From: Pseudomonas fluorescens
Lineage (GTDB): Bacteria > Pseudomonadota > Gammaproteobacteria > Pseudomonadales > Pseudomonadaceae
Direction of reading: 5' to 3'
DNA length: 64,000 bases
NCBI RefSeq assembly: GCF_902497785.1
Contig: NZ_CABVHK010000002.1
Location: forward strand, 372,001 to 436,000
Shown: positions 47,243 to 58,321 of the stretch, one piece after another
Layout of the letters: the number at the start of each line of letters is the position of its first letter
Numbering within the stretch: position 1 is the first letter of the stretch
Made by a program: the position numbers and the translations under genes
Notes under the pieces: model-generated
Told to the model about the DNA's origin: nothing
What the model saw: the letters and a program-made list of their open reading frames with translations, nothing else
Database searches by the model: none

Positions 47243-47272
47243 GACTGACTCCAATGGACAGTGTTCGCAAAG

Positions 47273-47294
47273 CCGGGCCCGCGCACGGGCCCGG
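47273..47294. other. Perfect GC-rich hairpin between hom and thrC
   Basis: CCGGGCCCG, a four-base loop and CGGGCCCGG. There is no T-run, so it is not a standard terminator. It may tune hom/thrC stoichiometry by stabilising message ends. Confidence 0.5.
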
Positions 47295-47308
47295 TGAACG
47301 ATAACGGC

Positions 47309-48613
47309 TTAGTTCAGGTGCTCGACACGGATCCGGACAACCGGACCGACCACGCCTGCCAAGGCTTCGAGGGCGGCGATCGCGTCGTTCATGTGCTGTT
47401 CCAGCACACGATGAGTCAACAGGATCATCGGCACCAGACCGTCATGCTCTTCGACTTCTTTCTGCATGATCGATTCGATGTTGATGCCGCGTTCCGACAG
47501 GATGCTCGCGACCTGAGCCAGCACGCCCGGATGATCCTTGGCCTGAATGCGCAGGTAGTAGGCGCTTTCACAGGCTTCGATCGGCAGGATCGGATGCGCC
47601 GACAGCGAATCCGGCTGGAAGGCCAGGTGCGGCACGCGGTTTTCCGGGTCGGAGGTCATGGCGCGAACCACGTCCACCAGGTCGGCGATCACCGACGAAG
47701 CGGTCGGCTCCATACCGGCGCCGGCGCCGTAGAACAGGGTCGAACCGGCGGCGTCACCGTTGACCATCACCGCGTTCATCACGCCGTTGACGTTGGCGAT
47801 CAGGCGATCGGCCGGGATCAGCGTCGGGTGCACGCGCAGTTCGATACCGGCCGCAGTGCTGCGCGCCACGCCCAGGTGCTTGATGCGGTAGCCCAGCGCT
47901 TCGGCGTAATTCACGTCAGCGGTGGTCAGCTTGGTGATGCCTTCGGTGTAAGCCTTGTCGAATTGCAGCGGAATGCCGAATGCGATGGACGCCAGGATCG
48001 TCAGCTTGTGAGCGGCGTCGATGCCTTCAACGTCGAAGGTCGGATCGGCTTCGGCGTAACCCAGAGCCTGAGCCTCGGCCAGCACGTCTTCGAAGGTGCG
48101 ACCCTTTTCGCGCATCTCGGTGAGAATGAAGTTGCCGGTGCCATTGATGATGCCGGCAACCCAATTGATGCGGTTGGCGGACAAGCCTTCACGGATCGCC
48201 TTGATCACCGGAATGCCACCGGCCACGGCCGCTTCGAAAGCGACAATCACGCCTTTCTCGCGAGCCTTGGCGAAAATTTCATTACCGTGAACGGCGATAA
48301 GCGCCTTGTTCGCGGTGACCACATGCTTGCCATTCTCGATGGCCTTGAGTACCAGCTCGCGGGCAACGGTGTAGCCGCCCACCAACTCTATAACGATGTC
48401 GATCTCAGGGTTCGTGGCCACTTCGAAGACATCGTTGGTAATCGCAATACCGGTCGTTTGGAACTGAGGCTTTGGCGTGCGCGTGGCAATTTGTGCCACT
48501 TCGATTCCACGCCCGGCACGACGAGCAATTTCCTCGGCGTTGCGCTGAAGTACGTTGAAGGTTCCGCCACCGACGGTCCCTAACCCACAGATGCCTACTT
48601 TGACCGGTTTCAC
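47309..48613 (-). CDS. hom: Homoserine dehydrogenase
   Basis: A 434-aa enzyme reducing aspartate semialdehyde to homoserine. The Rossmann motif GLGTVGGG starts near residue 9, the catalytic region shows AAVAGGIPVIKAIREGL, and a C-terminal ACT domain (KDHPGVLAQVASILSERGIN) gives threonine feedback in the family. GTG 48613 with GGAG six bases upstream gives the usual length. It is followed by thrC. Confidence 0.97.
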   Translation of the reverse strand: MKPVKVGICGLGTVGGGTFNVLQRNAEEIARRAGRGIEVAQIATRTPKPQFQTTGIAITNDVFEVATNPEIDIVIELVGGYTVARELVLKAIENGKHVVTANKALIAVHGNEIFAKAREKGVIVAFEAAVAGGIPVIKAIREGLSANRINWVAGIINGTGNFILTEMREKGRTFEDVLAEAQALGYAEADPTFDVEGIDAAHKLTILASIAFGIPLQFDKAYTEGITKLTTADVNYAEALGYRIKHLGVARSTAAGIELRVHPTLIPADRLIANVNGVMNAVMVNGDAAGSTLFYGAGAGMEPTASSVIADLVDVVRAMTSDPENRVPHLAFQPDSLSAHPILPIEACESAYYLRIQAKDHPGVLAQVASILSERGINIESIMQKEVEEHDGLVPMILLTHRVLEQHMNDAIAALEALAGVVGPVVRIRVEHLN

Positions 48614-48653
48614 TGTGAACTCCCCATAAAACGGCCGACTCAAGGCCGGCCGT

Positions 48654-48677
48654 AAAAACAGCCGCATGCTCGCGGCT
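48654..48677 (-). terminator. Rho-independent terminator after dsbC
   Basis: On the minus strand stem AGCCGC/GCGGCT with a six-base loop is followed by GTTTTT. It lies about 70 bases after the dsbC stop and before hom; a second stem (ACGGCCG/CGGCCGT, 48631-48653) with a shorter T-run follows at once. Confidence 0.6.
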
Positions 48678-48747
48678 CTCTATTAATGGCCCGGCCAATG
48701 CTGCTGCCGGACCATGATTGTCAAAGGCTGGCCATGACGATGCGAAT

Positions 48748-49479
48748 TTACTTCGCGCCCAGCGCCAGTTTGGCGACTTGTGGCGCAGGCTGGTAGCCCG
48801 GAATGACCTGACCGTCAGCCAAAACGATGGCCGGTGTACCGTTCACGCCAATCGACTGACCGAGGGCGAACTGCTTGGAAACAGGGTTTTCGCATTTGGC
48901 GGCCTTGATTTCCTTCCCGTCGACCATTTTGTCCATGGCGGCTTTCTTGTCTTTCGAGCACCACACCGCTTGCAGCTGTTCGTCACCCGGCGAGCCCAGG
49001 CCCTGGCGCGGGAACGCCACGTAACGCACTTCGATGCCGCGCTTGTTCAGCTCAGGCACTTCGGCGTGCAGTTTGTGGCAGTACGGGCAGGTGGTGTCGG
49101 TAAATACGGTGATGTGCGATTTGGTTTCGCCGATGGCCGGGTAGACCACGGTGTCCGCGACTGGAATCGCGTTGACCAGCTTGGACACGCCCAGGCGTTC
49201 GGTCTTCTCGGTCAGGTTGACCGGCTTTCCGTCCTTGAGCTGGAACATGTAGCCCTGAACCACGTATTGGCCGTCGGCGCTGGCGTAGAGCACGCGGCTG
49301 CCCTGGAGTTTGACTTCATACAGACCCGGCAGCGGACTGGCAGAGATGCTTTCTACCGGTACTTCAAGCTGGAGGTTTTCCAGGCTTTTACGGATGGCTT
49401 TGTCGGCCGCGTCATCGGCGACGGCAAAGGTGCTGACCAACGCAATGGCTGCGGCGGCGAAAATCTGGGTCAGACGCAT
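48748..49479 (-). CDS. dsbC: Thiol:disulfide interchange protein DsbC
   Basis: Periplasmic disulfide isomerase of 243 aa. It has a signal peptide (IFAAAAIALVSTFAVA), an N-terminal dimerisation domain and a thioredoxin fold with the active site TCPYCHKLH; the extra pair of structural Cys (VWCSKDK, AKCENP) is present. The cis-Pro is in NGTPAIV. ATG 49479 has GGAG close upstream. It lies between xerD and hom, the usual Pseudomonas order. Confidence 0.96.
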   Translation of the reverse strand: MRLTQIFAAAAIALVSTFAVADDAADKAIRKSLENLQLEVPVESISASPLPGLYEVKLQGSRVLYASADGQYVVQGYMFQLKDGKPVNLTEKTERLGVSKLVNAIPVADTVVYPAIGETKSHITVFTDTTCPYCHKLHAEVPELNKRGIEVRYVAFPRQGLGSPGDEQLQAVWCSKDKKAAMDKMVDGKEIKAAKCENPVSKQFALGQSIGVNGTPAIVLADGQVIPGYQPAPQVAKLALGAK

Positions 49480-49640
49480 GAGAACTCCTGAAGACGGACA
49501 AATGGGACGATCAGAACGCCCGTGCCGAAACACCGGGTCATAACCGCCCATCGTGCAAACCGGCAAAGCCTATCACATAAGGGCTGTGTGGCCGAATGCG
49601 GCTGTCGCAAGACTCCGCACTGCTACCTGACACCCATTAT

Positions 49641-49773
49641 TGTGGTGAGGGGATTTATCCCCGTTGGGCTGCGCAGCAGCCCCAAAATCTGCCACCCGGT
49701 TTAATTAACTACACCGCGAATACCGATTTACGACTGCTGCGCAGCCGAACGGGGATAAATCCCCTCGCCACAG
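49641..49773. repeat. 133-bp inverted repeat (GAGGGGATTTATCCCC family)
   Basis: Inverted arms of about 35 bp: TGTGGTGAGGGGATTTATCC...GCGCAGCAG and its near-complement ending CCCCTCGCCACA. Each arm also contains a GGGGATTTATCCCC palindrome. The loop is AT-richer than its surroundings. It occupies most of the 322-bp gap between dsbC and xerD and looks like a small non-autonomous mobile repeat. Confidence 0.8.
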
Positions 49774-49801
49774 GTAAGCATTTCAGTTTCAGGAACTGTG
49801 T

Positions 49802-50698
49802 TCAGCCGCGCGGGTGGTGTTTGGCGTGCAGGTCTTGCAAGCGTGCCCGGGCGACGTGGGTGTAGATCTGGGTGGTCGACAGATCGCTGTGACCGAGCAG
49901 CATTTGCACCACGCGCAAGTCGGCGCCGTGGTTGAGCAAATGCGTCGCGAAGGCATGGCGCAGGGTGTGCGGCGACAGCGACTTGCCGATCCCGGCGACC
50001 TTGGCCTGATGCTTGATGCGGTGCCAGAACGTCTGGCGGGTCATCTGTTCGCCGCGCAGGCTGGGAAACAGCACGTCACTCGGACGCCCGCCAAGCAACT
50101 CGCCGCGAGCATCGCGCATGTAGCGCTCGACCCAGACGATCGCCTCCTCGCCCATCGGCACCAGCCGCTCCTTGCTGCCCTTGCCCATCACCCGCAGCAC
50201 GCCCTGACGCAGATTGACCTGTTCCAGGGTCAGGCTGATCAGCTCCGTCACCCGCAAGCCGCAGGCGTAAAGCACTTCGAGCATGGCGCGATCGCGCTGG
50301 CCGATGGCTTCGCTCAGGTCCGGCGCTTTCAGCAGCGCCTCCACGTCAGCTTCCGACAAGGATTTGGGCAGCGGCCTGCCGAGCTGAGGCATATCGACGC
50401 GCAACGTCGGGTCGACTGCGATCAACTTTTCCCGCAGCAGATAACGATAGAAGCCACGCACACCGGAGAGAAATCGCGCGGTGGAACGGGGTTTGTAGTT
50501 CTGCTCCAGGCGCCAGGCCAGGTGATCGAGGATCAACTCACGACCGGCGTTGATCAGTTCCAGGCCTTTTTCCTGCAACCAGCCATTGAATAGCGCCAGG
50601 TCGCTGCGATAGGCGTCGCGGGTGTTATCAGACAGACCTTTCTCCAGCCACAACGCGTCGAGGAACTGGTCTATCAGAGGATGATCGATGGCAGGCAT
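49802..50698 (-). CDS. xerD: Site-specific tyrosine recombinase XerD
   Basis: A 298-aa recombinase for chromosome dimer resolution at dif with XerC. The N-terminal SAM-like domain covers 1-90. The catalytic Arg is in YACGLRVTELISL, His-x-x-Arg in SPHTLRHAFATH, His in LLGHSDLSTTQ and Tyr in IYTHV. The length is normal. It lies upstream of dsbC. Confidence 0.97.
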   Translation of the reverse strand: MPAIDHPLIDQFLDALWLEKGLSDNTRDAYRSDLALFNGWLQEKGLELINAGRELILDHLAWRLEQNYKPRSTARFLSGVRGFYRYLLREKLIAVDPTLRVDMPQLGRPLPKSLSEADVEALLKAPDLSEAIGQRDRAMLEVLYACGLRVTELISLTLEQVNLRQGVLRVMGKGSKERLVPMGEEAIVWVERYMRDARGELLGGRPSDVLFPSLRGEQMTRQTFWHRIKHQAKVAGIGKSLSPHTLRHAFATHLLNHGADLRVVQMLLGHSDLSTTQIYTHVARARLQDLHAKHHPRG

Positions 50699-50752
50699 AA
50701 AGGCTCAGGCAAGACCGGCAGTACGGTCAGGGAAGATAAATCGCAGGCAACA

Positions 50753-50780
50753 AAAAAGCAGCCCGTAGGCTGCTTTTTTC
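50753..50780. terminator. Bidirectional terminator between rplS and xerD
   Basis: AAAAAAGCAGCC, loop CGTA, GGCTGCTTTTTT. On the minus strand it comes just after the rplS stop, closing the rpsP-rplS operon. Confidence 0.85.
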
Positions 50781-50797
50781 TGCATCGGAAGCTGGAC

Positions 50798-51148
50798 TTA
50801 AGCCAGTTTTTCCTTGATGCGAGCTGCTTTACCAGACAGGTCACGCAGGTAGTACAGCTTGGCTTTACGTACGTCACCGCGACGTTTAACGGCCATGCTG
50901 TCGATTTGCGGGCTGTAGGTCTGGAAAGTACGCTCTACGCCAACACCGTTGGAGATTTTACGAACGGTGAAAGCACTGTTTACGCCGCGGTTACGCTTGG
51001 CGATAACAACACCTTCGAACGCTTGCAGACGCGAACGGTCGCCTTCCTTCACTTTCACCTGAACGACAATGGTGTCGCCCGGGGCAAAGGTAGGGATTTC
51101 TTTGGTCATCTGCTCTGCTTCGAGTGCAAGGATGATTTTGTTAGTCAT
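50798..51148 (-). CDS. rplS: 50S ribosomal protein L19
   Basis: A 116-aa ribosomal protein at the 30S-50S interface. Family stretches [16 protein letters not shown] and [18 protein letters not shown] are seen. It is the last gene of the rpsP-rimM-trmD-rplS operon and is followed by a strong hairpin terminator. Confidence 0.98.
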
Positions 51149-51193
51149 GCTGTGCTCCTAAGGTAAATCAACGGACTTACCATCGATACGTTG

Positions 51194-51946
51194 TTAACTA
51201 TCGTCCCGCTCGCGGATGTATTCCTCGAGCAGCTTCTTCTCTTCTCCAGAAAGCGAGCGGCTTTCCAGAAGATCGGCGCGTCGTTCAAAGGTCCTACCAA
51301 GGGACTGCTGTAAACGCCAACGCCGGATATGCGCGTGATTGCCACTTAGCAACACGTCGGGAACACGCTGATCCGCATACACCTCAGGTCGGGTGTAGTG
51401 CGGGCAATCCAGCAAACCATCCGTAAAGGAATCTTCCTCGGCGGAGTCCGCATGCCCTAAAGCTCCAGGCAGCAGTCGTGTAACCGCATCGATCAGGACC
51501 ATCGCCGGCAGCTCGCCGCCAGACAGTACATAGTCGCCAATCGACCACTCTTCATCGACATGAGCATCAATAAAACGCTCGTCAATGCCTTCATAGCGGC
51601 CGGCAATCAGGATCAATGCATCCAGATTCGCCAACTCGCGCACCGCCGACTGATTCAGCTGACGGCCTTGGGGGGACAGGTAAATCACCTTCGCCGCCTC
51701 CCCGGCTGCTGCCTTGGCCTGAACCAGAGCATCTTCCAGGGGCTTGATCTTCATCACCATGCCCGGACCACCGCCAAATGGGCGATCATCCACAGTGTGA
51801 TGTCGATCCGTCGTGTAGTCTCGCGGGTTCCAACAGGTAAGCTGCAACAGCCCCTGTTTCACCGCCCGACTGGTGATGCCGTACTCGCTGATGGCGGAGA
51901 ACATCTCGGGAAACAAACTGATCACTTCTACGCGCAAGTTAGCCAC
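51194..51946 (-). CDS. trmD: tRNA (guanine-N1)-methyltransferase
   Basis: A 250-aa SPOUT methyltransferase that makes m1G37 in tRNA. Trefoil-knot motifs [14 protein letters not shown] and [16 protein letters not shown] are present. The GTG start at 51946 lies two bases after the rimM stop and opens at the family start ([15 protein letters not shown]). Confidence 0.97.
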   Translation of the reverse strand: MANLRVEVISLFPEMFSAISEYGITSRAVKQGLLQLTCWNPRDYTTDRHHTVDDRPFGGGPGMVMKIKPLEDALVQAKAAAGEAAKVIYLSPQGRQLNQSAVRELANLDALILIAGRYEGIDERFIDAHVDEEWSIGDYVLSGGELPAMVLIDAVTRLLPGALGHADSAEEDSFTDGLLDCPHYTRPEVYADQRVPDVLLSGNHAHIRRWRLQQSLGRTFERRADLLESRSLSGEEKKLLEEYIRERDDS

Positions 51947-51948
51947 GC

Positions 51949-52485
51949 TTAGAAATCCGCATCCCATTCCACCTTCATCTCGCCTGCGGCAAGGTCGACG
52001 GCCAACACGCATTGCTCGGTATAGGGCAACAGGCGTTCGCGATCATCCAGGCTGCCAGCGCAAGGCTTGACCACCATTACATCATTGGCGCCGGTTTCCA
52101 GAAGATGATCGATTTTCCCGAGCAATTGCCCGAGTTGATCAATAACCTTCAGACCTTCCAGCTGGTACCAGTAGTACTCGCCGTCGGTCAATTCAGGGAA
52201 CAGGTTGCGCGGCACGCAGATCTCATAACCGGCCAGAAGACGCGCTTCTTCACGATCATCGAGACCCTTGAGCTTCGCGACCAGGAACTTGTCGTTCCCA
52301 CGTCCGCTGACCAGCTCGACCTGTTTCACATTGCCTTCGCGCTTGAGCGTCCAGGTTTTGTACTGCAACAGGTTTTCAGTCGGATCAGTAAAGGAATACA
52401 CCTTCACTTCGCCGCGAACGCCATGAACAGAATAAATCTTGCCGATAACGATCAAATCATCAGCAACCGCTGGCGTCGCGTTCAT
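51949..52485 (-). CDS. rimM: 16S rRNA processing protein RimM
   Basis: A 178-aa 30S maturation factor. The RimM domain ([20 protein letters not shown]) and a PRC barrel ([22 protein letters not shown]) are seen. It sits five bases after rpsP and two before trmD. Confidence 0.97.
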   Translation of the reverse strand: MNATPAVADDLIVIGKIYSVHGVRGEVKVYSFTDPTENLLQYKTWTLKREGNVKQVELVSGRGNDKFLVAKLKGLDDREEARLLAGYEICVPRNLFPELTDGEYYWYQLEGLKVIDQLGQLLGKIDHLLETGANDVMVVKPCAGSLDDRERLLPYTEQCVLAVDLAAGEMKVEWDADF

Positions 52486-52490
52486 ATTGC

Positions 52491-52742
52491 TCAGGCCGCA
52501 GCCTTAGACGCGTCCTTCAACAACTGAGCAACACGCTCAGAAGGTTGTGCACCAACGCTCAGCCAGTAGGCTACGCGCTCTTGGTTCACGGACAGACGGA
52601 CTTCTTGACCACGAGCAACAGGGTTGAAGAAACCAACCTGTTCCTTGTGCGAACCGTCGCGCGGGTTGCGGCTGTCGGTTACGGTCAAGTGGTAAAACGG
52701 GCGCTTTTTGGAGCCGCCAAGGGCAAGACGGATTGTTAGCAT
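52491..52742 (-). CDS. rpsP: 30S ribosomal protein S16
   Basis: An 83-aa ribosomal protein, starting [19 protein letters not shown], the family signature. First gene of the rpsP-rimM-trmD-rplS operon. Confidence 0.98.
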   Translation of the reverse strand: MLTIRLALGGSKKRPFYHLTVTDSRNPRDGSHKEQVGFFNPVARGQEVRLSVNQERVAYWLSVGAQPSERVAQLLKDASKAAA

Positions 52743-52814
52743 GTGAACATCGTTCCTGTAGTCGGTGCTGCAAATCTAAAGGCACAGCGGGCATAGGTGC
52801 CCGAAAGGCCGCAT

Positions 52815-52842
52815 ATTCTAAGGAATATCCGGACTTTTGCAA
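52815..52842 (-). promoter_or_regulatory. rpsP: Putative sigma70 promoter of the rpsP operon
   Basis: On the minus strand TTGCAA, 16 bases, then TAGAAT, ending 72 bases upstream of the rpsP start. It lies in the 250-bp space between ffh and rpsP, in which nothing else was recognised. Found by eye only. Confidence 0.4.
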
Positions 52843-52992
52843 ATGTCTTTTTCCGGCGGCCTATCGGACGCCATCCAGATTTGCTATAGAGCCGTCGTTG
52901 AAAACGGCCAGTCAGCTCCCGCCAAGTGCGGGTTTGCTGTGTATCCCACTTCCGTGTGGGGCTGCGTCGACATAACTGCCGGCGCGGATTCT

Positions 52993-54369
<1,377 letters not shown>

Positions 54370-54564
54370 TGCGCGATCCTTTCAGGCCCTGTGTAGACCG
54401 GGATAATGGCGGCCCAGACCGGAATATACATGTGCTCGGCGAGCCTGCGGCGTGGGCAGGTCGCGGATTATAGCGAAGACTGCGTCTGCCGGACACCTCG
54501 CACTTTCGTGGTGTGTGAGTTCTATGCCAAACTCAGCGCCTTTCGGGCTTGCCTAACAGGATTT

Positions 54565-55377
54565 ATGCTCCCCTTGTCACCCAGTTTGCTAACCACACTC
54601 GCCGCCGCCTGCTTATATGCCGCTGCGACTCTTTATCAGGGTTCTCGCCTGGCCACTGGCGCCAAGGCGAACAAGCGCCTGCTGGTCACGCTCGGCGTTC
54701 TGGCCGTGCTGGCTCACAGCGCCAGCCTGTTCACCCATCTGCTGACGCCGATCGGGCTGGGCCTGGACTTCTTCAGTGCCGCCAGCTTGATCGCCGCCGC
54801 GGTCATCGCCCTGACCCTGCTGGCCTGCTCGCGCATCCCGGTGGAAAACCTGCTGATACTGCTGTTTCCGCTGGGCGCCGCGACCGTGCTGCTGGCGCAG
54901 TTCGCGCCGGCGGGTACGGTGCAGATCATCGACGAAGCGCCTGGCATTCTCGCGCATATCCTGTTGTCGATCCTGGCGTACGGCATGTTTACCATCGCGG
55001 TGTTCCAGGCCTTGCTGCTGCTGGTTCAGGACCATCAGCTCAAGCACAAGCATCCGTCCGGACTGATCAGGAACTTCCCGCCGCTGCAAACCATGGAAAG
55101 CCTGCTGTTCGGTTTTCTCTGGGCCGGCTGGACCCTGCTGTCGCTGTCGCTGATCTCTGGCTGGCTGTTCGTCGACAACCTGTTCGCCCAGCATCTGGTG
55201 CATAAAACCCTGCTGGCGTGCCTGGCCTGGATCGTCTTCAGTGTGCTGCTCTGGGGCCGTAATCGCCTCGGCTGGCGCGGACACAAGGCCATTCGCTGGA
55301 CCCTCGCCGGTTTCTGCCTGCTGATGCTGGCGTACTTCGGCAGCAAGCTGGTCCGTGAATACATCCTGCACATCTGA
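54565..55377 (+). CDS. CcsA/YpjD-family cytochrome c assembly-like membrane protein
   Basis: A 270-aa protein with about eight membrane helices. It belongs to the CcsA/CcmC-like group encoded next to ffh in many gammaproteobacteria. The long helix pair with LAHILLSILAYGMFTIAVFQ and WAGWTLLSLSLISGW resembles the haem-handling core, but a full WWD motif is not seen. ATG 54565 follows AGGA. Role in haem delivery is uncertain. The next gene starts 12 bases later. Confidence 0.85.
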   Translation: MLPLSPSLLTTLAAACLYAAATLYQGSRLATGAKANKRLLVTLGVLAVLAHSASLFTHLLTPIGLGLDFFSAASLIAAAVIALTLLACSRIPVENLLILLFPLGAATVLLAQFAPAGTVQIIDEAPGILAHILLSILAYGMFTIAVFQALLLLVQDHQLKHKHPSGLIRNFPPLQTMESLLFGFLWAGWTLLSLSLISGWLFVDNLFAQHLVHKTLLACLAWIVFSVLLWGRNRLGWRGHKAIRWTLAGFCLLMLAYFGSKLVREYILHI

Positions 55378-55389
55378 CGGGCGGCATTA

Positions 55390-56634
55390 ATGGACGACTT
55401 GCCCATAGGGCCGATGCTCGCCGTAGTAGCCCTGCTGATTTTATGGTCAGGGCTGTTTACCGCCATCGAAGCGGCACAACAGCACCTGCTGGCACACCGC
55501 ACCGCCTCGCGCTCAAGCGACAAACCGGTGGCAAAGCTCACTTTCCCGATCACCAGCCTGATTTTCTGTAACACCCTGTGCCGCGCATTGGTGGTGGTCA
55601 TCTGCACCTTGCTGGGCATTTTTACCTGGGCGGAGAACGGACCCTGGGCGGCGTGCCTGGGGGCTGGCGCGGTGCTGCTGGTGCTTGCCGACTTCCTGCC
55701 GCGCACGCTGGCGGTGCGCTATCCGGACGCGATCCTGGCCCTGGGCAACACCTTGCTCGGCGCGCCACTGAAAATCATTTACCCGGCCGCCTGGCTGCTC
55801 AATGGCGTCAGCCAGTTGTTGATGCGTCCATTCGCCCGCAAGGTCAAAGTGGTGCAGCAGAGCGAGGACGAAGCGCCGCAAGATCGCCATGACGATCACG
55901 AACAGGCGGTCTGCCGCCCACATCCGCTGTCGGGCATCCACGCGCTGGACAACATCACGGTCAACGACATTCTGGTGCCCCGCAGTGACGTCGACGGGAT
56001 CAACCTGGACGATTCGCTCGAAGACATAATCGAGCAATTGCGCGCCAACCGACGCACGCGCCTGCCGGTTTTCCACAGTGACATCAACCAGGTCGAGGCG
56101 GTGCTCAACACGCGGCAGATCCGCCATCTGCTGCCCGATGGCCTGCTGACTCGCGAAGCGCTGCTGGCGGCGTGTCACGATCCGTACTTCGTGCCGGAAA
56201 GCACGCCCCTGCAACTGCAGCTGCTTAACTTCCACAAGCAACAGCGGCGGTTGGGCATGGTGGTCGACGAGTACGGCGAGGTGCTCGGCATCGTCACCCT
56301 GGAAGACATTCTCGAAGAGATCGTCGGCGAATTCGAAAGCCAGCACAGCCTGGACAATCCGCACATCCATCCACAAGCCGACGGGCGATTGATGATTGAT
56401 GGCGCGGCGTCAATTCGCGATCTGAACAAAAGCCTTGGCTGGCACCTGCCCAGCGACGGCCCGAAAACCCTCAACGGGCTGGTGACCGAGGCGCTGGAGA
56501 CGATTCCGGACAGCGCGGTATGCCTGAAGATCGGGCGCTACCGGCTGGAGATTCTGGAGACGGAAGACAATCGCGTGACGCGAGTGTTGATCTGGCATAC
56601 CAGTTCAGTTCCGGCCACTTCGCCCGTCCGCTAG
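55390..56634 (+). CDS. CNNM/CorC-family protein (DUF21, CBS pair, CorC_HlyC)
   Basis: A 414-aa inner membrane protein. The DUF21 transmembrane part covers about 1-150 with FTAIEAAQQHLL, a CBS pair about 195-315 (VPRSDVDGINLDDS; MVVDEYGEVLGIVTLEDILE) and a CorC_HlyC domain at the C-terminus. The family is linked to magnesium/cobalt export. It is 12 bases after the CcsA-like gene and probably cotranscribed. A REP follows at once. Confidence 0.92.
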   Translation: MDDLPIGPMLAVVALLILWSGLFTAIEAAQQHLLAHRTASRSSDKPVAKLTFPITSLIFCNTLCRALVVVICTLLGIFTWAENGPWAACLGAGAVLLVLADFLPRTLAVRYPDAILALGNTLLGAPLKIIYPAAWLLNGVSQLLMRPFARKVKVVQQSEDEAPQDRHDDHEQAVCRPHPLSGIHALDNITVNDILVPRSDVDGINLDDSLEDIIEQLRANRRTRLPVFHSDINQVEAVLNTRQIRHLLPDGLLTREALLAACHDPYFVPESTPLQLQLLNFHKQQRRLGMVVDEYGEVLGIVTLEDILEEIVGEFESQHSLDNPHIHPQADGRLMIDGAASIRDLNKSLGWHLPSDGPKTLNGLVTEALETIPDSAVCLKIGRYRLEILETEDNRVTRVLIWHTSSVPATSPVR

Positions 56635-56639
56635 ATCCA

Positions 56640-56715
56640 GAAAGATCGCAGCCTTCGGCAGCTCCTACAGGGGAACGCATTTCAATGTAGGAGCTGCCGA
56701 AGGCTGCGATCTTTT
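56640..56715. repeat. REP pair, GATCGCAGCC family
   Basis: Inverted arms starting AAAGATCGCAGCCTTCGGCA, about 17 bp apart, followed by TTTTT; probably also the terminator of the CNNM gene. The remaining 160 bp before the MFS gene hold no feature recognised. Confidence 0.9.
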
Positions 56716-56875
56716 TGCCTTGTTGAATCGTTAGCCGCCTTCCTATAATCAAACCCGCTTACCCAAGCCCCGCCCTACCCCTGTGCTACCCGCACCCCGC
56801 TACAAGCCCACATCCCTGGGTGTTCGACCATAATAATTCGCTCCACTGGAGCACATGACTGTCAGGGATTACCGC

Positions 56876-58192
56876 ATGACGACCAGCACGACTTATACCG
56901 AAACCACGACTGAGCAACCGACGAACTCCGCCACCCGCGTGGCGACCGCGAGTTTTATCGGCACCGCCATCGAGTTCTACGACTTCTACGTTTACGCCAC
57001 GGCCGCCGCGCTGGTGATCGGCCCGGTGTTTTTTCCGCAGACTTCCGGCACGGCGCAGATGCTGTCGGCGTTTCTCACGTTCGGCATCGCTTTCCTTGCA
57101 CGACCGCTAGGCTCGGCGCTGTTCGGGCATTTCGGCGACCGCATCGGGCGCAAATCAACGCTGGTCGCGTCCTTGCTGCTGATGGGCGTGTGCACCACCT
57201 TGATCGGCGTGCTACCGGGTTATGACAGCATCGGGGCCTGGGCGCCGATCCTGCTTTGCGTGCTGCGCTTCGGTCAGGGCCTGGGATTGGGCGGTGAATG
57301 GGGCGGCGCGGCGTTATTGGCGACGGAGAACGCGCCCAAGGGCAAACGCGCCTGGTTCGGCATGTTCCCGCAGCTCGGCCCTTCGATTGGCTTCCTCGCC
57401 GCCAATGGCCTGTTCCTGACGCTGGCGATGACCCTGAGCGACGAGCAGTTCCGTTCGTGGGGCTGGCGGATTCCGTTCCTGCTCAGTGCTGCGCTGGTGA
57501 TGGTGGGCCTGTATGTGCGCCTCAAGTTGCACGAAACCCCGGTCTTCGCCAACGCCGTGGCCCGGCAGGAGCGAGTGAAGATCCCGCTCGTCGAACTGCT
57601 CAGCCAATACTGGGCGCCAATGCTGCTGGGCGCCGGATCGATGGTGGTGTGCTATGCACTGTTCTACATCTCGACGGTGTTTTCGCTGAGTTACGGCGTA
57701 TCGACACTGGGCTACACCCGCGAGACGTTCCTCGCGCTGCTGTGTTTCGCCGTGCTGTTCATGGCCGCCGCCACACCGTTGTCGGCGTGGGCCAGTGACC
57801 GTTACGGGCGTAAACCGGTGCTGATCATCGGTGGCGTGCTCGCCGTGCTGTCCGGCTTCCTGATGGAGCCGCTGCTCACCCAAGGCTCGACCTGGGGCGT
57901 CGCGCTGTTCCTGTGCATCGAACTGTTTCTGATGGGCGTGACGTTCGCGCCGATGGGGGCGTTGTTGCCGGAACTGTTTCCGACGCACGTGCGGTATACC
58001 GGGGCGTCAGCGGCTTACAACCTGGGCGGCATCGTCGGCGCCTCGGCGGCACCATTCTTCGCGCAGAAACTGGTGGCGATGGGCGGTTTGAGTTATGTCG
58101 GCGGGTATGTGTCGGGGGCGGCGGTGCTGAGTTTGATTGCGGTGCTGTGTTTGAAGGAGACGCGGCATAACGATTTGAATCGGGTGGTCTGA
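56876..58192 (+). CDS. MFS metabolite:H+ symporter (MHS family)
   Basis: A 438-aa inner membrane transporter with twelve hydrophobic helices. The MHS family signature at the start (GTAIEFYDFYVYATAAAL), the loop FGHFGDRIGRK, and GEWGGAALLATENAP are present. It resembles ShiA/ProP-type organic-acid or osmolyte symporters; substrate unknown. ATG 56876 has AGGGA upstream. Confidence 0.9.
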   Translation: MTTSTTYTETTTEQPTNSATRVATASFIGTAIEFYDFYVYATAAALVIGPVFFPQTSGTAQMLSAFLTFGIAFLARPLGSALFGHFGDRIGRKSTLVASLLLMGVCTTLIGVLPGYDSIGAWAPILLCVLRFGQGLGLGGEWGGAALLATENAPKGKRAWFGMFPQLGPSIGFLAANGLFLTLAMTLSDEQFRSWGWRIPFLLSAALVMVGLYVRLKLHETPVFANAVARQERVKIPLVELLSQYWAPMLLGAGSMVVCYALFYISTVFSLSYGVSTLGYTRETFLALLCFAVLFMAAATPLSAWASDRYGRKPVLIIGGVLAVLSGFLMEPLLTQGSTWGVALFLCIELFLMGVTFAPMGALLPELFPTHVRYTGASAAYNLGGIVGASAAPFFAQKLVAMGGLSYVGGYVSGAAVLSLIAVLCLKETRHNDLNRVV

Positions 58193-58199
58193 CAGGACG

Positions 58200-58309
58200 C
58201 CATCGCTGGCAAGTCGAATCGTCGCACCGCAGCTCCCACAGGATTTCAGGTGTACACAACATTTGTGAACGACTCTAGTACTCTGTGGGAGCTGGCTTGC
58301 CAGCGATAG
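58200..58309. repeat. REP pair with a 15-bp insertion in one arm
   Basis: The right arm is a regular CTGTGGGAGCTGGCTTGCCA form. The left arm has CATCGCTGGCAAG, then GAATCGTCGCACCGC, then AGCTCCCACAG, so 14-15 unrelated bases split it. Confidence 0.75.
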
Positions 58310-58321
58310 GTACGCCGCGGT

